A DNA stretch of 64,000 nucleotides from assembly GCF_000967545.1 (NCBI RefSeq), contig NZ_JXXV01000018.1, forward strand, positions 302,895 to 366,894, written 5' to 3'. Of this stretch, positions 17,633 to 26,741 are shown piece after piece. Within the stretch, counting starts at the first letter, position 1. Every line of letters begins with the position of its first letter. The notes beneath the pieces were generated by a model. The model did not search any database, was not told where the DNA came from, and saw nothing but the letters and a program-made list of their open reading frames with translations. Position numbers and translations under genes: made by a program. This DNA is from Vibrio galatheae (GTDB lineage: Bacteria > Pseudomonadota > Gammaproteobacteria > Enterobacterales > Vibrionaceae).

Positions 17633-18046
17633 TTAGCGTCGACCGCGACCACCACGTGATGAACGGGCTTTGTGAGCGGAAGCCGCCTTCGCTTGAGAAT
17701 TAAGAATTGATTCGACCGTCAGTACCATTGGCTCTTTAGGCTTAAGACCATTTGGAAACGTGCGCGCGCGTGGCGGTAGATCATACTCTTCACTCGACGC
17801 TCTCGGCATACGTTTAAAACGATAGAGATAGAAATTTTCTACCTTTTCTCGCGCCCATTCGGTTTTCTTTAGGTACTTCACACTGCTCGCAACCGAAGGG
17901 TTGGTATGAAAACAGTTAAAGCGCATGGCGGTATCAAGGATATCCCAACCATAGAAATCCACTAATTCCTGCAGCATCGTTTCTAGTTTCAGACCGTGTA
18001 GCGGATTGTTCTTTTGTAATTCAATTCTTTCTTCATCAGTCATCAT
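17633..18046 (-). CDS. VF530/DUF2132-family protein
   Basis: Protein of 137 residues. Residues about 14-80 match the DUF2132 pattern: NPLHGLKLETMLQELVDFYGW, RFNCFHTNPSVASSVKYLKKT, EWAREKVENFYL. The family has a solved fold from Vibrio (VF530) and is often described as DNA-binding. This member has an extra basic tail of about 50 residues ending SSRGGRGRR, which fits nucleic-acid contact. AGGA lies nine bases before the ATG. Function in the cell is unknown. Confidence 0.85.
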   Translation of the reverse strand: MMTDEERIELQKNNPLHGLKLETMLQELVDFYGWDILDTAMRFNCFHTNPSVASSVKYLKKTEWAREKVENFYLYRFKRMPRASSEEYDLPPRARTFPNGLKPKEPMVLTVESILNSQAKAASAHKARSSRGGRGRR

Positions 18047-18456
18047 AAAGTGTTCCTAGAGGATTGATACGGTGAGGGGAAGGTAATTGTAGCTTGGAGT
18101 TGATTAACGATAAACTCTTGACTAAAACACTATGACGTTAGCTTTTCTGACTTTGGAAACAATTTCGTTTAGCTAAAACGCGTAAATTGCTCGCCACTAC
18201 TCAAACGCCAATCGCTATGTTCTCGAAAAGAGCTGGCTTTCAAAGCCATTCCAATTTAGATGTGGGTTTATACAGGAATACTGGCTACCGTGCACAATTT
18301 ATTTTACTCAAGGAGCCTGAGTATCGCTTACTCCCAAGTGCTGATAAGGTTTTTTAGCGCACTGTGGTCATCTAGCTAGGATGAGCATAATACCGTTAAT
18401 ATAGCTAAAGCCACAGTACACTTTCTCTACAGATGTCAAACTAACGCCATCGCTAC
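18047..18456. other. Intergenic gap with a decayed AraC fragment
   Basis: A 410-base gap. Most of it is the AraC-like remnant listed at 18111-18357; the rest shows no gene or clear site. Confidence 0.6.
18111..18357 (+). pseudogene. Decayed AraC-family C-terminal domain
   Basis: Piecing frames together gives KLLTKH, then YDVSFSD, then KQFRLAKTRKLLATTQTPIA and MFSKRAGFQSHSN, which follow the intact AraC regulator at 12636-13523 (LFEKHFGVSFSDHLKQFRIGKACELLANTQAPIALVAERTGFQ, compared in parts). At least two frameshifts separate the pieces. The last frame runs from 18157 to a TAG at 18355-18357. The N-terminal sensor domain is missing. It is probably the remnant of a paralogous regulator. Confidence 0.75.
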
Positions 18457-18996
18457 TTACTTATACTGGATTGAGTACGTCACAGTGCTGCTCACTACTC
18501 CTGGAGTAGTCATCTCTTCTGCATAATACTCAACCACATAAGTAAGATCTGCCGAACCAGACGATACATCCACATAAGTCAGGGCTTCCACTTGCTCAGC
18601 ACTGCCTACTTTAATCACATTCGCTAATGCTGAGCCATCTCTTAACTGTAAGCTAACATTGTTCGCAGTTCCGCTATTAATTAACCGACCACTCCGCAAG
18701 TCTACGGCGGAGCCTGCTTCAAAAAATGCCGATGCAGTATTCATTGAACCAACACAATCCGTAAGCGAAAAACTAAATGCTGTGGCACCCGCCGTTTCTC
18801 CAGGCGCCGCCAATGATCTTGCGCTCACACTAGGCAAACGAATTGTGGCATTAGTACCTTGACCGTTGATTGATACATTACAAGTAGGCTCTGTCAACGC
18901 TCCTACAAAAGTAATAGAGCCATCACTAGAAGCATAGACGTTTGTTGTCGCTAAACACACTAACGTAATCACTGGTAAGTGGTTTAAAAATTTCAT
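18457..18996 (-). CDS. Fimbrial major-subunit-like pilin (second copy)
   Basis: Chaperone-usher pilin of 179 residues with a signal peptide ending near VYA (residue 22). The mature protein has SITFVGALTEPTCNVSING, the paired cysteine in SLTDCVG, and the C-terminal donor-strand partner region ending VTYSIQYK. It is clearly paralogous to the pilin at 26742-27284 over its whole length. GAGAGGAA precedes the ATG. It is separated from the chaperone-usher genes by two adhesin genes and an IS remnant, so it may be an independently expressed alternative subunit. Confidence 0.92.
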   Translation of the reverse strand: MKFLNHLPVITLVCLATTNVYASSDGSITFVGALTEPTCNVSINGQGTNATIRLPSVSARSLAAPGETAGATAFSFSLTDCVGSMNTASAFFEAGSAVDLRSGRLINSGTANNVSLQLRDGSALANVIKVGSAEQVEALTYVDVSSGSADLTYVVEYYAEEMTTPGVVSSTVTYSIQYK

Positions 18997-19222
18997 GTTA
19001 ATTCCTCTCTTCCATTTTTTATTTGACTAATTTCCATATAGCCAAGGCATCCGTTACTTCGCTACACATTGTCAGGATGAACTCATAGCGGAATCAGCAG
19101 AACTTTATAATTAGCACTTTTACTGCCTACAAATACCTAGTTGCTAACCACAGTATAAAGCAAAGCAGCTAACCTAAAAGAGAAAACGGTTCCATTGACG
19201 GTTATTATTGTGAGTGTATTTT

Positions 19223-19558
19223 ATGAAAAAACTACTAGTATCTTTGTGTGTGGTGGCGTCTCTTAACGCAACAGCTGCGTTTGAAGGCCCAGGTTCGGTG
19301 CCTAAAGTAATGACTGTCAGCTCAATTCTAAAAATGAAAGATGACCAATGGGTTGCAGTCGAGGGGTTTATAACGAGACAGCTACGAGAGGAGCACTATA
19401 TGTTTCGAGATAATACTGGCGAAATAGAAGTTGAAATTGACCATGAGATTTTTAATGGTTTGAAGATAACACCAGAACGCAAGATAAAAATAAGTGGTGA
19501 ATTAGATAAAGACTGGGCTTCAGTAAGTATAGATGTTAACCATATTGAATTGAATTAA
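19223..19558 (+). CDS. BOF-fold periplasmic stress protein (YgiW/YdeI-like)
   Basis: Small secreted protein of 111 residues with a signal peptide (MKKLLVSLCVVASLNATAA). The mature region matches the bacterial OB-fold (BOF) family: GPGSVPKVMTVSSILKMKDD, VAVEGFI, YMFRDNTGEIEVEID, ISGELDKDW. The family is linked to tolerance of peroxide and cationic peptides. The ATG at 19223 is preferred to a GTG nine bases earlier because it begins a normal signal peptide. It is transcribed opposite to the flanking fimbrial genes and has its own terminator, so it is probably unrelated to the fimbriae. Confidence 0.9.
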   Translation: MKKLLVSLCVVASLNATAAFEGPGSVPKVMTVSSILKMKDDQWVAVEGFITRQLREEHYMFRDNTGEIEVEIDHEIFNGLKITPERKIKISGELDKDWASVSIDVNHIELN

Positions 19559-19585
19559 CGGACAAAAAATACATCCTTATACAAG

Positions 19586-19612
19586 CGATTCGCCCTATGG
19601 TGAATCGTTTTT
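19586..19612 (+). terminator. Terminator after the BOF gene
   Basis: CGATTCGCC pairs with GGTGAATCG (one G-T pair) around a CTAT loop and is followed by TTTTT. It lies about 27 bases after the stop codon. Confidence 0.8.
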
Positions 19613-19722
19613 ATGCTAACTCCCTTGCCAGTACTACAGCCCGTTACGTTACTACCTAGATAAAATCTCATTTTTTGATAATTTTTTTACCATAAATAAA
19701 TAGCGGAAAATTTATCACTCAA

Positions 19723-20859
19723 TTATAAATAATTAATCGTTACCGTTAAGCTCGTCGTTGCTTGTCCCGGTGAAACGAACGGATCTACTTGGTAGTATCG
19801 CGCCGCTAAGGGTATCAGAATTACACTGCTCCCATCGTTAGGCGGTGTCATAGACCAAACACTTCCTGGTGTCCATATTGACGCCGGTTCACTCAATGTG
19901 ACATTGGTATCACCTGCCGTATAACCCAATTGTAAACCAAGCCCTGTAGCCGTACCTTCACTTGGCATTAAACCCATCCCCCCTAACGATTCATCCAGAA
20001 GCGGATAATGAGGTGAAATCGATATTCTGAGCTGCGTCTCTGTAACGTTAGTGCCCGTAGATGTATCAGAGTCAATCATTGTTTGTGAATGACCATAACC
20101 AAAATAACCAGAAAAAACTGGGCAACCTTGCAACTGAAGATTAAAATTTCGCCATGCCGTTGTATCACCAGGTCCCGTAAAAATATTGCCAATCTGATAC
20201 TCACCCATTTCAATAGTAGTGTCAGGCAGGTAACACGTAGATGTAGTAAATTGCACCGAACCAGCAAAATTCACATAAAACATATCCAATGGTGGCCCTG
20301 TGTACCCAGTATCAGCAACCATTCGATAATTAACAGTTGGAAAGGACGACGCCTCTACAATTGAGCCTGAAGGAATGTCCCCCGTTTTAATTAACACAAC
20401 ATTAAAATTTAGACTTACTCCGACGGATGCTCTAGTGCTGTTCATCGTCAATAAGGTTTGCTTTGGATCTGAAGATGAAAATAGTTGATTACTTTTAACA
20501 AATGCAACTCCAACACCCGCCACATTAGTTGGGTAAACAGGACCCGTCCCCCAATTACTAGTATTTAAATATATCGCAGGACCTAAAGGTTCTTGGCTCA
20601 CCGTGTACTCATAATATATGGTTACCGAGTCAGAACAGCTTAGTGTCGACATTTCTGAATTACGAATGTTACTTTGATAGATAGTATCCCCAACGGATAG
20701 ATCTTCTCCTGCATAAGATGAATCTGGCATTTGTATCGTTGGTGTTTGGTACTTCACTCCAATTGGTATAGAGCATGAGGCTGCTTCGACTGTATCAATG
20801 AAAAACAAACAGGAAGACAAAAATATTGATACAATTAATCTTGACCCAATTTTTCTCAT
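19723..20859 (-). CDS. Fimbrial adhesin-like protein (paralogue 1)
   Basis: Protein of 378 residues with a signal peptide ending near VEA (residue 26). The two-part layout, an N-terminal region with two cysteines and a C-terminal pilin-like region with cysteines in STCYLPDTTIEMG and LQGCPVFSG, is that of a chaperone-usher tip adhesin. The C-terminus AARYYQ...VTINYL fits a pilin domain. It shares GTGPVYPTNVAGVG, VKTGDIPSGSIVEAS and AGYTGPPLDM with the protein at 21216-22331. No good ribosome site is seen before the ATG. The ligand is unknown. Confidence 0.8.
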   Translation of the reverse strand: MRKIGSRLIVSIFLSSCLFFIDTVEAASCSIPIGVKYQTPTIQMPDSSYAGEDLSVGDTIYQSNIRNSEMSTLSCSDSVTIYYEYTVSQEPLGPAIYLNTSNWGTGPVYPTNVAGVGVAFVKSNQLFSSSDPKQTLLTMNSTRASVGVSLNFNVVLIKTGDIPSGSIVEASSFPTVNYRMVADTGYTGPPLDMFYVNFAGSVQFTTSTCYLPDTTIEMGEYQIGNIFTGPGDTTAWRNFNLQLQGCPVFSGYFGYGHSQTMIDSDTSTGTNVTETQLRISISPHYPLLDESLGGMGLMPSEGTATGLGLQLGYTAGDTNVTLSEPASIWTPGSVWSMTPPNDGSSVILIPLAARYYQVDPFVSPGQATTSLTVTINYL

Positions 20860-21215
20860 ATTCGTAAAATACTTATCTCAAGTTACTACCATCATTTTTC
20901 AATACCGCTCTTATTTCAGCCCCATCCCAAAATTCAATATGGCTGAAGGATGTAATACAGATCATGCTTTGAAAACTGGAATGCAACTTCGCACCTACAG
21001 CAGTCAGAATCAATAGCATTTTAGCGTTTGTTTTTTTGGTTAATGCTAATGTGCTCCTGTGCTAAAACTGATATTTTAAAGTAAGAAACTTATAAACGCA
21101 GACTCAAAAGCTTTATTGATTAGACTCAATAAATTTGTCTTCTCACCTGCAACAATAAAACGTCATAGCCTTCATATACCTTAAATATCAAAAACCTATT
21201 AAGTATCATTCAATT
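20860..21215. other. Divergent gap between the two adhesin-like genes
   Basis: A 356-base AT-rich region that must hold both promoters. An 8-bp perfect inverted repeat, TTTATTGA (21112-21119) and TCAATAAA (21126-21133), lies about 85 bases before the plus-strand gene. I see no further gene or remnant. Confidence 0.5.
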
Positions 21216-22331
21216 ATGCATCGATTACTCTTATATACATTAATTCTAGGCCTTTCCCTAAGTAAGGCTTGGGCTGATGTAAACTGTCAGCCAGCGTATA
21301 GTACGCCCCAGTACAGATCTATTACACTGAACACTGGAGATTCATTTATTGGCCCCGAAATTCCCAATGGCGCTATCATATATAAAGCGGGAACTCAAAT
21401 GACAAACTTTTTTGGTATCTATTGTGATGGGGATTTTGATCTTAACACCGAGGTCTATGTAACCTCTGAACTGAATGGACCACCAACCATAATGAATACG
21501 GAGCTAGGGACCGGACCGGTTTATCCAAGCAATGTTGCGGGGATAGGCTTTGTTGTATGGGTGCACATCGCTGGCGGCCCTAGATTTATGCTATCGACGT
21601 CCCCCACAACTTATACTTCAATAGTAGATTCAGCCGGCACTTTAGCAATGCGAGGAAATTTTAGTGTATCGCTGGTAAAAACTGGTGACATAGCAAGTGG
21701 CTCCGTAGTCGATGCATCTTTGATTCCGACTGTTGCTTGGAGAGTAGCCGATAAAGCTGGGTATACAGGTTTGCCCATGGAATTATATAGAACTAACTAT
21801 AATGGAACACTTAGCTTTAGCACCGGTACTTGTACAACCCCAGATGTGAATGTTAATTTAGGTAGTCATTCGCTTGATGTTGAACTAACAAATGTTGGTT
21901 CTTACACAGAATGGGTAGACTCATCATTTGTACTACAAAATTGCCCCACCTTTTCAGGTTACCATGGTGACGCGAATAGGCAGACAATTTACGATAGCAG
22001 TGATATTGCCCAAGGCGATTCAAAGAACCCAAACCTACTTGAAGTTACATTTCAGCCAATATATGGCGTTACGGATAACGTAATACATTTGCAAAATGAT
22101 GCTAGTTCAGCACAAGGTATAGGGATACAAATTGGTGCAAGTCCATCTAACCTGCAAGCAAATCCGCTGAATCCGGAACTGATATGGGATGGTAGTGAAA
22201 TATTCACGATTACTCCACCAACTGATTCATCTTTTAAAATACCATTAGCGGCTCGCTATTATAGATACCAAGAGGAAGCACAAGCCGGATCTGCAAATTC
22301 AGGAGTACTGGTCAACATAGATTATCTATGA
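21216..22331 (+). CDS. Fimbrial adhesin-like protein (paralogue 2)
   Basis: Protein of 371 residues with a signal peptide ending near AWA (residue 20). It is a full-length paralogue of the minus-strand protein at 19723-20859, sharing GTGPVYPSNVAGIG, LVKTGDIASGSVVDAS, AGYTGLPMEL and NCPTFSGYHG, and the C-terminal AARYYRYQ ... VNIDYL. The likely role is an alternative tip adhesin. It points away from the rest of the fimbrial genes and ends 78 bases before an IS481 remnant. The ribosome site is weak. Confidence 0.8.
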   Translation: MHRLLLYTLILGLSLSKAWADVNCQPAYSTPQYRSITLNTGDSFIGPEIPNGAIIYKAGTQMTNFFGIYCDGDFDLNTEVYVTSELNGPPTIMNTELGTGPVYPSNVAGIGFVVWVHIAGGPRFMLSTSPTTYTSIVDSAGTLAMRGNFSVSLVKTGDIASGSVVDASLIPTVAWRVADKAGYTGLPMELYRTNYNGTLSFSTGTCTTPDVNVNLGSHSLDVELTNVGSYTEWVDSSFVLQNCPTFSGYHGDANRQTIYDSSDIAQGDSKNPNLLEVTFQPIYGVTDNVIHLQNDASSAQGIGIQIGASPSNLQANPLNPELIWDGSEIFTITPPTDSSFKIPLAARYYRYQEEAQAGSANSGVLVNIDYL

Positions 22332-22447
22332 GCGAGTAAACAATATTTTCAGTACGTCACCAAATAGAGTTACTGTTTATACAACTCAAACCATAATCAT
22401 TAGCTGTATTAGTTCAGACTAGATCTGAGCCTTCAATTTTAAAAGAA

Positions 22448-22512
22448 GAGAGTTACCCACTTTGATTAAAAGTACTTAATCACTAATCAAAGACAATAAG
22501 AGGTAACTCTCA
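22448..22512. repeat. Inverted repeat inside the IS remnant's left end
   Basis: GAGAGTTACC and GGTAACTCTC form a 10-bp stem, and ACTTTGATTA / TAATCAAAG form a second inner stem. The right arm overlaps the presumed ribosome site of the transposase, so the hairpin could have limited its translation. Confidence 0.6.
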
Positions 22513-23284
22513 TGCTTCATACTAGCAATCCAATCATCAAACACACAGCAGGGCTTCTCAACCTAGCTTCACAATGACCTAGAAAACCTCAAGAAACGAG
22601 TTATTGCACTAGAAAAACAGGTCGCAGAAAACGGCATAATCTTAACAGATGAACATGTAGCTACCCTAGAGCGTAAAGCATTATGATTAAGTTTGTGGTG
22701 AGATAGAAACGGCACACCCTAGTTATCTCGGCACTCAAGATACGTTCTATGTTGGTAACTTGAATGGTGTTGGACGTATCAATCAGCAAACGTTCGTTGA
22801 TACTTACAGCAAAGTCGCCTTCGCTAAGCTCTATACGACAAAACGCCAATAACTAGCAGATAAAAGTTCTGCCTTTCTGCGAAACACATGCACTAACTAT
22901 GCGACGAATCTTAACCGACCAAGGAACCGAATACTGTGGTCGAGTCGTTCTGCATGATTGTCAGTGTTGCTTAGCCATCAATGATATCCATCACACTAAA
23001 ACTAAAGCGATGTCACCACAGACAAATGGTATCTGCGAACTCTTCCACAAGACTATATTGAATGAATTCTACCAAGTCACCTTCAGAAAGAAGATGTATT
23101 GTTGAATGGAAGAGTTGCAGAAAAATATGGACGAATGGATAGACTACTACAACAATCATCGTACTCATCGAGGAAAAATGTGCTGCGGCAGAACGCCGAT
23201 AGAAATATTAGAAGATGGGAAGTCAATCTGGGCTGAAAAGAATCTAGTCGAAAAGTGGATAACTGTCAGATCAGGTCTGAATTA
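22512..23284 (+). pseudogene. IS481-family transposase remnant
   Basis: The start MLHTSNPIIKHTAGLLNLA is followed after a stop by HNDLENLKKRVIALEKQVAE, so the helix-turn-helix part in between has been deleted. Further pieces in shifting frames are YLGTQDTFYVGNLNGVGRI, QQTFVDTYSKVAFAKLYTT, MRRILTDQGTEYCGRV, SPQTNGICELFHKTILNEFY and GRTPIEILEDGKSIWAEKNL, the DDE integrase core in normal order. Stops and frameshifts rule out a working enzyme. Confidence 0.88.
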
Positions 23285-23313
23285 GTACAATTTATTACTA
23301 CCTAAATAAAAAA

Positions 23314-23342
23314 CGCGATAATACATATTCTGCATTATCGCG
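23314..23342 (-). terminator. Terminator of the usher operon
   Basis: GCGATAAT pairs with ATTATCGC, extended by flanking CG, and on the minus strand it is followed by TTTTTTATT. It lies just past the usher stop codon and ends the pilin-chaperone-usher transcript. It means that the adhesin genes to the left are not part of this operon. Confidence 0.85.
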
Positions 23343-23358
23343 CTTAAAATTATACGAA

Positions 23359-25905
23359 TTAAAGGTTACATTCTGTTGTAAACCGTGGAATTGCTGCTTG
23401 TTCTTTTCCTGTCAGTGCGTAGTTCAACTGACATTGTTCAGCCTCAGTTTGTCCCCACGATACCTTTAACCTTCCTGTTGTCGTTGATACCCTCGCATAG
23501 ATTTGTCCTCCTTGACCAACACTACCCACCATTTGTCCCTCGCTATCAAATACCGTGGCACCGAATGGAACCGGTACTCCTTGCACCATGCTGTCAATCA
23601 GAATTGGTGTACCTTTATTGGTTTCGTATTCAATTAACACCACAGCACCAGCTTTAGGCGAGACTTTATCTGAAGTATTTAGTAATTCTACCTTATTCGA
23701 CATCATCGAAGGATCAATAGAAATTTCGTTCATTTGATACGGATTCAAATACGGTACAATTGCGTAATTATTACTATCAATCTGAATCCCAGAATAACCA
23801 GAGACTCTCGCACCTTCTGCACCCTCAGCTTTCACCAAAGCAAAAGTATTACCCGTATATGGAGACATAGTTAAACCACCTGAGTGGACAATCACTGAAC
23901 CAGAAGCTCTTACACTTGTGCTTTGATAGTCCTCACCGACACTATAGTTCATATTTAAATTACTTACTGGCGTAAGGTAACCCAAGTTGACATCACCACT
24001 CGTGGCAGAGCGATTACTATTGTTTACAGTAACGCCATAGCTAAACTGATTGCTGTCGCCAATTGTATCCGAAATATTAACTTGCTGACGTTCCGTTCCT
24101 TGAGTGTCGCGATTTAGAGTGGCTCTTAGCTGTGGTACGGTTCCAGAGTCAGCTTGACCTAAAGGCATGCTAAACGTCAGTTGAAAATTATTTTGCGCGA
24201 CACCATGAGCATCTTCACTACGGTTAACACTGACCCCCCAAGTCAAAGCTTGGTAGCGATTGTTATAACCAGCCTGGTATTGTTCAAATCTTCCCGATTC
24301 TTGCCAATAATTTTCGGCAGAACTACTAATATAAAATTGCCCCCACCCACGCGGTAAACGCTGGCTAGCTGTCAATACAAATCGACTTTTAGCTCGATTG
24401 ACGTTGCTAGCATCGTTGCCAAGTAAGATTTGATCTCGTGTTCTCATCGCCGTTTGAAAGTCCATGTAACCATCGGTTGAGAAACGATATGCAGCAAGCG
24501 ACAGGTCACTTCCGGTTTCGGTTATATTTTTACTAAAGCGGAATTGGTAACTCTGGCCGACTTCAGCATCCAGTCCACTTGGCAACACGGTTCGTGCATG
24601 TGTCACGTCTACAGAAAAGGCACCGATTGGGGTACCAATTGCAGTACCCGCTTGCAGAGCATAATAATCTTGGTTCGCTTGAATACCTGCGTAGCCTGTT
24701 AGAGAGTTGGTTAGACCTCTTTGATAGCTGCCTTCAAAAAACATAGGGGCTTCTTGCAAGTTACTATCGCGATACTCACCCACGGTAGCTGAAAAACTAT
24801 GACTGCCAGGCCTTAATAACTGTGCCATTGATGAATAAGGAACCAAAAAATGCTGCTCAGAGCCATCTGACTCTAACACTGAGACCTCCAAGTTCCCACC
24901 AAATCCTGTCGGATAAAGATCATCAATTAGAAATTCACCTGGACTTACCGTAGTCTCATAAATAACCCTATCATTTTGTTTCACTGTTACGCGAGCGGTA
25001 GTTTTTGCTATTCCATGAATCTCTGGAGCGTAACCACGCTGTGAATCAGGTAGCATACGTTCATCTGTATTGAAAGTGACACCAGTAAACGGCAATGTAT
25101 CAAACAACTTTCCTGATGTATTAGTCTGTCCAATGGTTACGCGTCCCTGCCAAGGTGTAATATCTCTTTGAATATAGGCGTTAGTGCCCGAGTATTCGGG
25201 AACACCACTATCCGCCCAACTGATGGTACCGCTTTGACGAAAGTACCAGTCGTCAATATTCACCCCTGTCGAAATACTCGCAAAAGTAGACTGATAGTCT
25301 TCCCCATATGAATGACTGCTATATGTATTGACATTATAATTCACCATAAACGCAGGAACCCCATCACTCCATAATTCAGGGCTAACTGAGCCACGTGCTT
25401 CACGCTTCATATATAATTGGGGGATTTGAATATCCAAACGTGACTCATTACTGTCATAACTAACACTTGAACCTGGGATCAATCCTGCCACATCAATGCA
25501 TTCTTCTACATCAGAAAGGCTGGCAGTGAATTGTGCGGAAAGACGCGTATAATCAAAAGAAATGTTTTTGATGATATTTTTTGTTATACATGGCCAAGTG
25601 GCGTTACTTTCGTCTGACTTGATCGTTACATTGGCCGTTTTTATTAATTGATTATTCACAAAAACACTTGATGGATAAGTGCCAGGCAAGGCATTTGCCC
25701 CAGCAGAAAAGCGACTTAAATCGACACTGTTATTGTTACTAAGTTTCAAAAATGCAGGATCAAATTCAACATCTTCCGCTGTAGCATAGGAGGTTTGGCC
25801 ATATAGCGCCAAGATTACACACACAGCTAAAGATTTAACTTTAGAAAATGACAAAACCTGAATACCTTTACGGTTATAGAGAATATTAATATTACGAATA
25901 TTCAT
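23359..25905 (-). CDS. Fimbrial outer-membrane usher (FimD/PapC family)
   Basis: Usher of 848 residues, full family length. A signal peptide precedes VEFDPAFLKL, the N-terminal domain that receives chaperone-pilin complexes. The barrel region carries RGYAPEIHGIAKTTARVTV and FLIDDLYPTGFGGNLEVSV, typical of the usher plug and barrel, and the C-terminal domain contains VPFGATVFDSEGQMVGSVGQ and two cysteines (CQLNYAL, FTTECNL). AGGTG precedes the ATG at 25905. It follows the chaperone gene on the same strand. It is the only usher in the window, so both pilins and both adhesin-like proteins may use it. Confidence 0.96.
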   Translation of the reverse strand: MNIRNINILYNRKGIQVLSFSKVKSLAVCVILALYGQTSYATAEDVEFDPAFLKLSNNNSVDLSRFSAGANALPGTYPSSVFVNNQLIKTANVTIKSDESNATWPCITKNIIKNISFDYTRLSAQFTASLSDVEECIDVAGLIPGSSVSYDSNESRLDIQIPQLYMKREARGSVSPELWSDGVPAFMVNYNVNTYSSHSYGEDYQSTFASISTGVNIDDWYFRQSGTISWADSGVPEYSGTNAYIQRDITPWQGRVTIGQTNTSGKLFDTLPFTGVTFNTDERMLPDSQRGYAPEIHGIAKTTARVTVKQNDRVIYETTVSPGEFLIDDLYPTGFGGNLEVSVLESDGSEQHFLVPYSSMAQLLRPGSHSFSATVGEYRDSNLQEAPMFFEGSYQRGLTNSLTGYAGIQANQDYYALQAGTAIGTPIGAFSVDVTHARTVLPSGLDAEVGQSYQFRFSKNITETGSDLSLAAYRFSTDGYMDFQTAMRTRDQILLGNDASNVNRAKSRFVLTASQRLPRGWGQFYISSSAENYWQESGRFEQYQAGYNNRYQALTWGVSVNRSEDAHGVAQNNFQLTFSMPLGQADSGTVPQLRATLNRDTQGTERQQVNISDTIGDSNQFSYGVTVNNSNRSATSGDVNLGYLTPVSNLNMNYSVGEDYQSTSVRASGSVIVHSGGLTMSPYTGNTFALVKAEGAEGARVSGYSGIQIDSNNYAIVPYLNPYQMNEISIDPSMMSNKVELLNTSDKVSPKAGAVVLIEYETNKGTPILIDSMVQGVPVPFGATVFDSEGQMVGSVGQGGQIYARVSTTTGRLKVSWGQTEAEQCQLNYALTGKEQAAIPRFTTECNL

Positions 25906-25943
25906 ACTGCACCTACATTAAAAAACTTACAACACGAACAACG

Positions 25944-26654
25944 TTACTTTATTACGGATTCAACCTGCTTTACCGCTCCATAGTCATTGATATATCTGAT
26001 TATAATTTTGCTATTACGAGGGACTTTGTTTAGCTCACTAAAAGTAAATGCTTTTGATCCGTTTGGTGTGATCATTGAACCTTCTGTACTATAATTTTTT
26101 CCATTAACAACGACATTAATTTTTGATAAAGAAACATGATATGCCGACGAATTATTTACTACTACTCCTGTACCAGAGCTTTTCCACGTAAGGTTATTTG
26201 CGGCTTGAGATAATGTTCCGGCTAAACCTTCAGGCCTGAAAAACAATTTAATTCGGGTACGAAACGCCATTTGCAAGTAATTTTTATCTGTCATAGATTT
26301 ATTTTTGGCTGGAACTTCCAAAACATTTAACCAAAATACCGTTTCTTGAGTTTTGGATAGATCAGACCCCGTGTAAGCAAGACGTAGCGTTTGCCCTTTT
26401 TCAGCATCCACGCGATTTATTGGCGGTGTCAAAGTAAAAGGCACTTGAATGGATGCAGGATTTGCTTCAACGTCACCATTATCAATCCAACTTTGAATTA
26501 ACACCGGACTCTCACCCATATTGCTCAATTTTACCGTTACTTCCTTTGCTTGTTCTGGATAAATCACTCTTGTATTACTGATGACCACCCCCGCTAGTGT
26601 CGAAAAACTAGTAAAACAAATCAAAGAAAAAAACAAATAACGCGCAAACGACAT
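25944..26654 (-). CDS. Periplasmic fimbrial chaperone (PapD family)
   Basis: Chaperone of about 236 residues with a signal peptide (MSFARYLFFSLICFTSFSTLA). The immunoglobulin-like domain has VVISNTRVIYPEQAKEVTVKLSN, where the conserved Arg of the subunit-binding site is seen, and RVDAEKGQTLRLAY and QETVFWLNVLEVP. The C-terminal domain ends IRYINDYGAVKQVESVIK. I chose the ATG at 26654 because AGGAG is six bases upstream; longer readings have no such site. It sits between the major pilin and the usher. Confidence 0.94.
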   Translation of the reverse strand: MSFARYLFFSLICFTSFSTLAGVVISNTRVIYPEQAKEVTVKLSNMGESPVLIQSWIDNGDVEANPASIQVPFTLTPPINRVDAEKGQTLRLAYTGSDLSKTQETVFWLNVLEVPAKNKSMTDKNYLQMAFRTRIKLFFRPEGLAGTLSQAANNLTWKSSGTGVVVNNSSAYHVSLSKINVVVNGKNYSTEGSMITPNGSKAFTFSELNKVPRNSKIIIRYINDYGAVKQVESVIK

Positions 26655-26687
26655 TGTAGCTCCTACAAACATTAAACTTTTAGAAAC

Positions 26688-26720
26688 AAAAAGAGCGGGA
26701 GAGCTATATGCCCTACCCGC
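26688..26720 (-). terminator. Possible attenuator between pilin and chaperone
   Basis: GCGGG pairs with CCCGC around a partly paired interior, and on the minus strand it is followed by CTCTTTTTG. It lies in the 87-base gap after the pilin stop. Partial termination here would keep pilin mRNA in excess over chaperone and usher mRNA. Confidence 0.55.
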
Positions 26721-26741
26721 ATTTATCACAATAGAGTGAAA

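Larger units (their letters stand above)
22410..23284 (+). mobile_element. Degenerate IS481-family insertion sequence
   Basis: Imperfect 19-base terminal inverted repeats bound the element: TAGTTCAGACTAGATCTGA (22410-22428) and, at the right end, the reverse complement of TAATTCAGACCTGATCTGA (23266-23284), 16 of 19 matching. Inside is a broken integrase-type transposase. No convincing target-site duplication is seen. It splits the usher gene from the adhesin genes. Confidence 0.88.

Noticed and set aside
22899..23105. An open frame with integrase-like residues taken as a possible separate gene.
   Set aside because: It is one piece of the degenerate IS481 transposase, not a gene of its own.
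22404..23290. Target-site duplication flanking the IS481 remnant.
   Set aside because: The bases outside the terminal repeats do not give a convincing direct repeat.
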